Below, piece by piece: positions 1 to 8,581 of a stretch of DNA of 64,000 nt. Under the pieces are notes generated by a model. The model had not been told where the DNA came from. It made no database searches and saw nothing but the letters and a program-made list of their open reading frames with translations. The translations under genes were made by a program, and so were the position numbers. Source of the DNA: Limnanthes douglasii subsp. nivea. Its lineage: Eukaryota; Streptophyta; Magnoliopsida; Brassicales; Limnanthaceae. Position 1 is the first letter of the stretch. Each line of letters opens with the position of its first letter. Where the stretch lies: NCBI GenBank assembly GCA_036936605.1, contig JAUPFV010000002.1:123922376-123986375 (forward strand), in the 5' to 3' direction.

Positions 1-226
1 GGTTAGAAAGTGGCTTCAAAATTATAAATCTTTAAAAACTAGAAAAGGGGAAGAAAACATGAAATTATCCTTATATAGTTGGTAGAGGGTAATGTAGGTA
101 TTAAAAAAAAGTTGGAAATTAGTTGTGAGTATAATAGTTGAGATGTGTATTAAGTGGTAATAAAATGAAATTTTGGCATTAGATGACATTATAATAGTTG
201 AGTAGGTACTTTAGGTGCAATTTCTC
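1..226 (+). mobile_element. Right terminus of a second MULE, cut by the window edge
   Basis: This stretch aligns along its length, in the same orientation, with the right end of the 11.4-kb MULE (about 11930-12157). Shared landmarks are a ggttag start, a TATA-like ttatatagt, the phrase gttgagatgtgtattaag and the end aggtgcaatttctc, which matches aaatgcaatttccc. The interior of this copy must lie to the left, outside the window. It ends 486 bp before the next element, so two relatives sit side by side. Only terminal sequence is visible and coding content is unknown. Confidence 0.75.
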
Positions 227-703
227 TTTTTTAAATTTGTTATCTCATTTACTTTAAGTGTTTTATTTATTTAATTGATTATACCTTTGAATATTTTTTA
301 GTTTTTAAATGCTATAGCAAACTCGTTGATTATAATTTTAAATATTTTTTAGTTTTGAAATACTTTAAATACTTTAGGTGTTTTATTTATTTAATTGATT
401 ATAACTTTGTTATTGTTTGAAGTGCTAAAACAACCTGTTTATTTAAAAAAAAAAAGTGTGAATATGATCGAGTCAAAATATTTAAACAATTTAATGTTTT
501 TTTTCGATCAAAAAATAAGAAAAAAAGTAATACTCTAATAAAATATTATAACTTCCATCACGAATTCTTGTTGATTTTTGAATTAAAGAAATTGTTCATA
601 TATTCTTTGCAAAATAAATTGTAAAAATATTATATATTTGATTTATTATTTTTTATTTTTGGAAGAAATATTTTTTTTTTATTTAAACTTATATTAAAGG
701 GGA

Positions 704-712
704 TATATTTTT
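704..712. repeat. Left target-site duplication of the MULE
   Basis: The 9-mer tatattttt abuts the element start tagaaaagtacc and is repeated exactly at 12158-12166. Nine base pairs is the usual MULE duplication length. Confidence 0.8.
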
Positions 713-825
713 TAGAAAAGTACCTGAAAATACCCACTCAACTATCTTATTACCCGGCGGTACCCGCTTTTAACATAGTGTTACTTAATACCCAGACTAA
801 TAAATTGGACAAAAATACCCTTCCA

Positions 826-835
826 CTATATATAC
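826..835 (+). promoter_or_regulatory. TATA box of the Ulp1-domain gene
   Basis: ctatatatac lies inside the left terminus, about 280 bp before the splice donor that ends the presumed 5' UTR exon (acag/gtatgc, intron from 1115). The right terminus holds a matching TATA for the transposase, so each end drives inward transcription. Confidence 0.5.
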
Positions 836-1114
836 CCATTTTTCAATTCTAACCCATTTTTTCGACCCTCCTATCACCCTAAACAAACGCAAAATTCTAA
901 TTTTAGAAACCACCAGAAAACAAACCGTTCGACTTCGTGATACTCTCTCTCTCTCAAAACAGAAACCCTACAGCTTCTCACCTTCGTCACTATCGCACCG
1001 GTCAGCCTCTTTTACTCAGACAAACTACACACCTTCAAATCTCATTCGACAAAGTTGTCGTGAAGTCGTCTTTGAAAGCTTCTATCTCGTTCTCCGACCG
1101 GTGAAATTTAACAG

Positions 1115-1624
1115 GTATGCATTATCGTGGAAAGTATACTTTTTTTTGCGTTTTTGACGAATTTGAACCACTTTTTTCTCTTAATTCACAATATGCGAGG
1201 CTGTTGATACTAGAATGAAGTATCTACTGACGATAGTTGCTCAGTTTATGGGTTTATAGTCGAAGCCAGGGTATAATTTTAGTTGCATGTAATACTGATA
1301 CTCTCCTGAGAAATATTATGTATGTTAGATCTGCATTAGGTAGTTCATTGTTGATTTTGGTGTTTGTTGCATAATTCCCAGATCCCTGCAACGTGCATGT
1401 AAAAAGTGTAACAGTTCGCATCCTGATAACCTACTATTCAAGCAATTCGCAGCTCAGTTAATATTTATACTTATTTGCATACAGTTCGCAGCTTGAGTTA
1501 TCTAATTCGCATCATGTCAGAACTTATTTCGCAGCTTGTCTGTTAAGCCAGTATTTATATGTATGCGGTTCGCAGCTTGTGATGCGAATTATTTGTGACA
1601 TTCCAACTGATTTGTGTTTGTGCA
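1115..1624 (+). other. 5' UTR intron holding motif cluster 1
   Basis: The intron runs from gtatgc at 1115 to ttgtgcag at 1624, seven bases before the ATG. Seven TTCGCA hexamers (either strand) fall between 1415 and 1588, including the spaced dyad TTCGCA-N8-TGCGAA at 1569-1588. None fall in the flanking exons. Confidence 0.6.
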
Positions 1625-1630
1625 GGAAGA

Positions 1631-4600
1631 ATGACAACAAAACCCAACTACTACAGATCAGGGTTGGTGAGCCTTCTAAAGCTACTAAAAGACATGCGTA
1701 TTACAAGGGCCCACATTGAAGCTGCAAGAAACACACCCTTCTACACGCTTCTGAAAACGGCGTTCGAAATCCGTAATGAGGAAGAGCTGCCTAGGAAAAA
1801 ATTCTACTCAATCATTCAGTATATCCTCAAGAAATTCTCTCTGGAAAGAGACGCCTTTAGGATTGGCAACAAGTATGTAAAGCTAACTACAAACGATATC
1901 AAGATCATATTCGGGCTGAGGCATGACACCGAGAAAATGGAGTTAACAAAAACCGGCGCTTTTCAAAACAAGTATGCAGCCGGCCAGGAGGACGAATCAA
2001 GGATGATGAAGAAATACTTCATGTCAAAAACTGGCAGGAAAGTATCAGCTAGTAATACCAAAACAATAACAAATTCCATCATAAAGGTACGTCTAAAATG
2101 GACTTCATCTTTATAAAGCAAGATTCTGTACATTTCTAACATAGAATGTTGTCATTGGTTTTACAGGAGGGTATAGAGAAGGCCATAAACGAAGGAGGGG
2201 AACATGAATTGGAAGACGTGGCGAGGCTGTTGATACTGTTTTTGTGCTCCACGCTATTCTACTCCGTATCTGGAGATATCTTGGGCTGGAGCACGGTTTA
2301 TTACGTTGAATACCTCAACAGAATAAACAATTACGACTGGGCTGGATCGATTCTGTTCAAGCTTCGACAGTTTATCAGGAGTTGCTTAGCAGTAGAAAGA
2401 GCCGATAAAGTCGTCGGCAGCGTCGCCCTTGTAGTTGTAAGATTGATCTATTCAATATAACAATTAGTTATGTACATAGCATCATGTTGATAAAACTTGT
2501 CCCCATGCAGCCCTTCATCATGGAGCACACAACAATCGGCCACGAGGTAGCGAAGCCAACCTCGATACCAAGGTTCTTCAAATGGTTGGGGTTAGAGTGC
2601 CACGCATCAACCATGGACTATCTTATTAAAACAACCTACCTGGATGATGACCAGGTATAAGCTTAATATATGTATTGAACTTGGGGTGCATACAGTTCGC
2701 AACCTATGATGCGAACTGCTTATAAAAATATCTCAAACATTTCGCAGCCTGATATGAATTTTACTTCTCAGCTTCATGTTCAGCACAGTTCGCATCATAT
2801 GTTTAATACTTAGTTCGCATCATATGGTTTACACTTAGTTCCCATCATATGTTTTACATATAGTTCGCATCATACTGTCCCATAATCATTTCGCAGCTTA
2901 ACATGCGAAATGTGATTTAAAACCACACAGTTCGCATCATATGATGCGAACTGCTTATAAAAAACAATTTGTTTGTCTACACCCTCATACTTTCGAAACA
3001 ATTAATTTACTTACATGTGCATCTGTTGGTAGGTTTTTGAAGGTCCATTACAGCTTACCGAGGCTGAAATTGAAGCTTTCGGAGAAAGAGAAGATGATGA
3101 AGATGGTGAAGATGCAGAAGTAACGGTACCTCCTTCACCGGAAGAAAGACCTAGGAAGAGGTCGAAAAGCACAGCATCAAAACCAAAAAAAAGGAGACCA
3201 GCATCACAGAATGTAACAAATAAGGTGATGTCTCCCACACTCGAACACCCAACACCACCCGAGCCATCGATTCCACCACCAAGACTCCCAAAGAAAACAA
3301 TTCCACCACAACCCAAAGGCAAATCCAGGCAAGAGCCCTCCGACACCGACACAACCAGTATGAGTGAAACGATCGGTGATTATTTATTCAAACGCAGAGA
3401 CCCTAATCCCGATATTGCTGCTCAATCAAAGCGTTTGAAGACGTACGCCGACAAGAACAAGTACGAGCGAAAAATAGAAAAACAGGCCAGAGAAGTAAGT
3501 ATGACTTGAACCTTAAATAATCACTACAATCAGCACTTAATATGTTTATAAAAAGTTTGCTATCATTTTTGCAGCTGAAAGAATTGAAACGCAAGATAGC
3601 GGAACTTGAAGCACAACAACTCCACAATGCTATCTCTCTGCCAATCTGCCGTACTGAAAGCCCAATAAAGCAGGTACCAACAGCACTTCCAGAGGGACAA
3701 AAATCCACTGATCAGCAAGCATCCGTGTCTAATGCTGATCAGCACACATTTCTTCCTGGAGTACTGCCGGAAGAAAGGGACGATGATGCCCACAATTCAC
3801 CCATCATGGAGACACATACACAGGAGGTAGATAATGTAAGTAGATGATATGATGTTATCAAACAAATATCAGGTTGAGCTGCGAATTATGTAATAAACTG
3901 GTTGGTTATTACTGGTTGGTCATTCCAAACGTTTCGCATGTTGAGCTGCGAATTATGTAATAACCTGGTTGGTTTTTACACAATTTGCATGCTAAGCTGC
4001 GAATTGTTAGGAGTGAATAACATAAATATCAGGTCAGGATGCGAAATGTGATTACACAATGATTAACTTATGCTTAACCCTTCCACCCTTTTTTTTATTT
4101 TATTTTTGTATGAAATAGGAGACCGAAAGACAACAACAACACCAGCAGAAACAGCAAGCCCAACAGCAACAACAGCAACAACAACAACAACACAAACAGC
4201 AACAACAACAACACGAACACGAACAGCAACAACAACAACACGAACAGCAACAACAGCAACAACAACAACAACATCAGCAACAAGAAGAAGAACACCGCCA
4301 GCAAAAGCAACAAGAAGAAGAACAACAACAACACCCCCAACAACAGGAACAATAGGAACAACAGCAACAACAACAACAACAACACGAACAGCAGCAACAA
4401 CAACAACAGCACCAACGAGAAGAACACCCCCAGCAACAACAACACGAAGAACACCCCCAGCAACACCAGCAGCCACATGTTCAACACGAAGACCGGCAAC
4501 AAGGACAAGAAGAACAACAACAGCAGCAACAGATAACCTTGGCGAAGAGAGAAAGGCTAACTCAAGAGGTAGCACCTCAAGAGTCAGAACCTGTCCATCC

Positions 4601-6664
4601 CGGTGAGAAGACAGAACTACTCAGCCAGGAAGGACCATCCTTAGAAGACAAAACCACTTCTTCGGTGGAACCTCAAAGACCAACGGTGCTGTCAGCAAAG
4701 TCAGAATTGCTAAGCCAACGTCAAACTGTAGGCCCGGTAACAAATCAACTGCCAGCTCCAGAGTCCCACGATAACACAGTAGGTTTACCTGATGCTTTTG
4801 TTGATGGTATTAGTACTCAAGTTTCACAGACATTTTTAAATGAAATTGATAATGTATATTACGATTCTATAATACAACGGTCTCTGGAGAACATGTCGGA
4901 GGATGACATTAATGATTTTGCCGACACGATCCAGCCTCTATGCCGAACAAGTCAACGGCAGTGGTTGTCGCTGACCGTGCGGTAAGGCCTACTTACAATG
5001 ATTTCGCATCATAACATGTGACTTGTGGCAAATGCTGATTGGAGTATTACAAAAAAATATCAGGGTATGATGCAAACTGTTCAGTGGAACCTCGAATAGT
5101 TCGCACCCTACCCTGATATATAATAATAAATTTATTTAACTGCTATCTTACAGTTCGCAGCCTAAGCTGCGAACTGTTTGGACTCGTTGCACTTATAATC
5201 ACTGACGCCCTCTACTTTTGATTTTTGTTTCATACTAAGCTCGAGACAGTTAATGAGATAGAGAAGCCAACTTTTGCACTACTGACACAAACGCAGCCTC
5301 AAGTGGCAGAGGAAGAAGAGTTCGTAATAACAATGCGGGAACCGCTAGTAGTAGAATACAGCGACTGGCCAAAGAAAACCAAAGTAACTGAGTGTATCGA
5401 TCTGGCACAATACCACAAAATACAGTTGGTTAAAGCCTACGAGAGTGACACCCCTGATCCAGTGGTATGGCAGTTACCGGAGTCCAAGTTTACGTACGGA
5501 ATCAGGGTGCAAGCGAGTGATCTCATGGCACTACCTTTAGAACTGGAGCTGGACGTAAAGGTATTCAATTGTCAACCAACTTTATTTTCAATGTTTCAAA
5601 TATGTATTCTATATTTAACATAAATCTACAACTCCTTTGTTAGCTTATCGATGCTTGGATTCGAAAGATGCTTGAAGATGCAGACTACAAAGTTCCATGC
5701 ACTAAAGCTAAGGGAGAGCATCACGACGCCATACTGATTTCTGGCATGACTGCGGTAAGTTTAGCTCACGTAAATAGACCAAAGTTCTCAGAAATGTTAT
5801 CACTTTAATATACTCTTGCTTGGATGCAGCATCAAATGAAAGCAGGGTGGCAAGTGGAAAATCTGGTGGACATGGCTTTTAGGAAGGGGCGCAAAAATGC
5901 CAACATCATCATGGTTCCAGTGTGCACCGAGTCGAAGGACAATACAAACCACTGGACGTTGCTCGTCATCGACGTTGACGCCTGCACAATTTCAAACTAC
6001 AACTCGCTTCTGCCTAAGCTTCATGCCATAGACAACACCGCAAGAACACCTGCACTACTGGTAAATATTCCAAACTATACACTTAAATCTGAACACATTT
6101 TAAGTATGCATGCTGCAAAATGAGATATGGTATGTTGCGAATGAGTGAGTAATCAAGATGTTTTTTCGCAGCCTGTCCATAACTTAATTCGCAGCCTGTC
6201 CATAACTTAATTCGCAGCCTATATATGTTGGATACAATTCGCAGCTTGTTCACAACTCAATTCGCAGCCTATCAAGGCTGTCATACAATTCGCAACCTAA
6301 GATGCGAATTGTGTATGATTTATTGTCATATAATTCGCAGCCTGAGGATGCGAATTGTATGTTACCAACTGTTTTTGTTTTTGTGCATATTCCTAACACT
6401 AATTATTATACACAGATCAAATATTTGTTGGATAGAGGATTCCTACCCAAATATAGTACAGGATGGAAGGTGAAAGTGGAAAGAGGCTTCCCACAACAAA
6501 AAAAAGGCACCGTGGACTGTGGTGTCTTTGTCTGCAAATATGCAAGGGATATTATTGAGCATGGATCAGTCCAGAAAAAATACGATACAGATATGGTGAC
6601 TGCCTTAAGAGCAGAAATGTTCTATTACTTTTTAAATGACATAGACACCGTCACATATGGCTGA
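1631..6664 (+). CDS. Ulp1-type (C48) cysteine protease of a KI-type MULE, ten exons, interrupted
   Basis: Proposed exons are 1631-2086, 2167-2436, 2511-2654, 3033-3494, 3575-3835, 4119-4981, 5240-5560, 5644-5754, 5830-6060 and 6416-6664, about 1,120 codons; nearly all junctions are phase 0. The N-terminal 290 residues resemble the DUF1985-type domain of plant transposon proteins (FRIGNKYVKLTTNDIKIIFG, then an EHTTIG segment). Exon 4 has a bipartite nuclear signal (PRKRSKS and KPKKRRP), exon 5 a short coiled coil (LKELKRKIAELEAQQL) and exon 6 a 130-residue Gln/His/Glu-rich tract. The last three exons form the protease fold: NHWTLLVID (His, 5950-5952), NYNSL where families usually have Asp (Asn, 6001-6003), Gln-Gln near 6494, and DCGVF (Cys, 6518-6520). 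A TAG at 4353-4355 stops the poly-Q frame, and the exon 6 to 7 junction has no clean phase match, so the gene is probably broken. The family cleaves SUMO or related conjugates; the substrate here is unknown. Confidence 0.8.
2655..3032 (+). other. Intron with motif cluster 2
   Basis: Ten TTCGCA hexamers (seven forward, three reverse) sit between 2696 and 2950. Three spaced dyads start at 2696, 2890 and 2931; the last, 2931-2950, is a perfect 20-bp palindrome. A near-miss (ttccca) occurs at 2839. CCTGATAT occurs at 2748. Confidence 0.7.
3836..4118 (+). other. Intron with motif cluster 3
   Basis: Five hexamers fall between 3880 and 4045, mostly in the reverse sense, with one N8 dyad at 3933-3952 and a one-mismatch dyad at 3984-4003. 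Two copies of aaatatcagg (the second motif, reverse sense) accompany them. Confidence 0.65.
4119..4500 (+). repeat. CAA/CAG/GAA trinucleotide-rich tract
   Basis: A long imperfect CAA/CAG array in the reading frame of the Ulp1-domain gene encodes mainly Gln with His and Glu. A Thr-rich frame and a Val/Leu-rich antisense frame across the same bases are by-products of the repeat. One CAG has become TAG at 4353-4355. Confidence 0.85.
4982..5239 (+). other. Intron with motif cluster 4
   Basis: Four hexamers lie between 5003 and 5173, including the N8 dyad at 5154-5173. CCTGATAT or its complement occurs twice (near 5058 and 5112). The splice sites here are the least certain of the gene: donor gtaagg at 4982 and the acceptor near 5239 do not match in phase. 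Confidence 0.5.
6061..6415 (+). other. Intron with motif cluster 5, including a 23-bp tandem repeat
   Basis: Ten hexamers fall between 6136 and 6354. Copies at 6165, 6188 and 6211 are the heads of an exact 23-bp tandem unit (motif plus gtccataacttaa). Dyads occur at 6289-6308 (N8) and 6334-6354 (N9, the one spacing exception). Confidence 0.7.
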
Positions 6665-6785
6665 TTCGTGTATTGCTTCTAAATACATTAGTTGCTTGTA
6701 AATACATATGTGTGTTGTAAAAAAAATTTTGTTGTGCATACATAAACAAAATTGTGATATATAATGAATATTCATTATCTTTTAG

Positions 6786-6971
6786 TTCGCATCATAACCT
6801 GATATATAATGATTGATTATTATCCTGGTATGTATGAACAGTTCGCAGCCAAACTTGTATGAATACTTCGCAGCCTAAATTATATCAAATAGTTCGCAGC
6901 CTAACCTGAGAGATGGTTATCACTACACACACAATTCGCATCCTGGTATACCAGCTTATAACCTGTTCGCA
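6786..6971. repeat. Motif cluster 6, intergenic
   Basis: Six forward TTCGCA copies occupy the spacer between the protease gene's stop codon and the promoter of the small ORF, together with CCTGATAT at 6799. There are no dyads here; all copies face the same way. Confidence 0.7.
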
Positions 6972-7142
6972 GCCTGGTGCATAAATAAAATATTAAATAA
7001 CATCATTCAAGAATACGAACCGGCTATGGTGTATGCCTTGGTAAACGTTTTCTGCATTGAGCACGCAAAAAACAATCTAATCATGTCCAGAACCCATTAA
7101 TTGCTGATTGGACATGGAGGCTATGTAATGATCACCTCCTTT

Positions 7143-7151
7143 CCCTATAAA
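7143..7151 (+). promoter_or_regulatory. TATA box of the small ORF
   Basis: ctataaata sits about 110 bp before the ATG at 7257, in a CT-rich leader typical of plant promoters. Confidence 0.55.
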
Positions 7152-7256
7152 TAACACTAGAAAACTAGAGGCTATTTTTAAAACAAACTCTACATTTTAA
7201 ACCAGAGCTATTTTTTAACAAACTCATTTCCCTCGTCTCTTCGAATTCAAAAAGTC

Positions 7257-7736
7257 ATGTCTTTTTCCACCACCACAACCACCACCTCATACTCAAACTC
7301 TGGTTCACTCGGTTCTCTGGGTGACTCCTGGTCATCCTTAACCGTTAACTGGAGTGATGAGTTGATCATGCCAGCAGCAGCACCAAACAGCCCAGTATCT
7401 GTTTTTGGGTTAGACATATATGATGACTACTACTCAATTGACTCTCAACCATTGGAAGTTGTTCCACAGCTTGCTGCTGAACCTCAGCCAGAACAGGTTC
7501 CTGCTGCACCTCAGCCAGAAATGGTGCAACCTCAAACGGCAGAGGTTCAAAACAACAAAAGGAAGAGGGAAGACGAAGGTGGTCCATCGAGGACAAAATT
7601 TTTAAGCATGATGGACGTTGATGTTGAAGCTGAGGATAAAGAGGAGAAAGGGAAAGAGAAAGTCGAAGACAAAGATGATCAGCACAAAAAGGAGAAAGAG
7701 GAAACAGTTGGTGATGAATCATCTACCAACTGCTAG
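7257..7736 (+). CDS. Small charged, probably nuclear protein encoded by the MULE
   Basis: A single-exon ORF of 159 codons with its own TATA box. The N-terminus is Ser/Thr-rich, the middle (about 70-100) is Pro/Gln/Glu-rich with a repeated PQPE phrase, residues about 101-104 form a basic KRKR patch, and the C-terminal 50 residues are Lys/Glu/Asp-rich. No cysteine cluster or enzyme motif is seen. I do not recognise the family. It lies between motif clusters 6 and 7 but contains no TTCGCA itself, as do the other coding exons, which supports it being a kept element gene. MULEs often carry a second ORF of unknown role (mudrB, vanB); equivalence is only a guess. Confidence 0.6.
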   Translation: MSFSTTTTTTSYSNSGSLGSLGDSWSSLTVNWSDELIMPAAAPNSPVSVFGLDIYDDYYSIDSQPLEVVPQLAAEPQPEQVPAAPQPEMVQPQTAEVQNNKRKREDEGGPSRTKFLSMMDVDVEAEDKEEKGKEKVEDKDDQHKKEKEETVGDESSTNC

Positions 7737-7902
7737 AGTTGGTTTTTGTTTTTTGTTTTTTTGAAATGCAACTAACTAGCAACAGCAGCTTGTAGTGATA
7801 TGTGTAAACAGTTGTTAGTTTCTGGATATATTTTGTAATCCTCCTTTTTGTAATCCAACTTGTAATCCTCCTTTTTGTAATCCAAATATATTTTGTACAT
7901 CA

Positions 7903-8480
7903 TTCGCATGTTAACCTGCTATATTACTCATTTTTTAACCTTACTGAATATCCTGGTATTTTATTAAATAACAATTCGAAGCTTATCACATGACAAATAT
8001 CAGGACTCCTAACTGAACTCCATTCGCATCACAATTCTGGCACTAATTCGCAGCCTATCATACGAAACGTACGATATGATAAATGTTTGATATGATTTTA
8101 CTAATGATTCGCACCCTGTTAAAATTTCACATAATTGTACATAATTCGCATGTAATCCTGATAGATGTTTGTAATCCGACTTGTAATCCTCCTTTTCAAC
8201 CTTACTGAATATCCTGGTATTTTATTAAATGACAGTTCGCAGCTTATCACATGACAAATATCAGGACTCCTAACTGAACTCCATTCGCATCACAATTCTG
8301 GCCCTAATTCGTAGCCTATCATGCGAAACGTAAGATAAGACAAATGTTTGATATGATTTTACCAATGATTCGCACCCTGTTAAAATTTTACATAATTGTA
8401 CATAATTCGCATGTAATCCTGATAGATGTTGTAACAAATATGTATGCGTATTGTACATAATTCGCAGCACAGGATGCGAA
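7903..8480. repeat. Motif cluster 7, intergenic
   Basis: Twelve hexamers lie in the spacer between the convergent small ORF and transposase gene. One exact N8 dyad is at 8461-8480, and one-mismatch dyads are at 8047-8066 and 8308-8327. Several CCTGATA or CCTGGTAT copies are interleaved. Much of the cluster was copied by the tandem duplication at 7937-8431. Confidence 0.7.
7937..8431. repeat. Tandem duplication of about 261 bp
   Basis: Unit 1 (7937-8171) and unit 2 (8198-8431) share the run from aaccttactgaatatcctgg to cctgatagatgtt with scattered substitutions. Each unit holds five or so TTCGCA-type motifs and two copies of the second motif. A smaller 27-bp repeat (ttgtaatcctcctttttgtaatccaa) lies just before, at 7833-7884. 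Confidence 0.8.
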
Positions 8481-8581
8481 ATGATCACAACTCCAATAGT
8501 AGCAAAAACAAAAAACACAGGAATGTACAAATGTCTAGTTTGATGTACAAAACAATAACTATGCTAAAAAAATAAATGTCC

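Noticed and set aside
4063..4606. Thr-rich plus-strand ORF and Val/Leu-rich minus-strand ORFs over the CAA/CAG tract
   Set aside because: These are other frames of a trinucleotide repeat. The Gln frame fits the splice sites and the downstream protein.
1415..8480. CRISPR-like array
   Set aside because: The repeats are too short, face both ways, have irregular distances and lie in plant introns; no cas genes.
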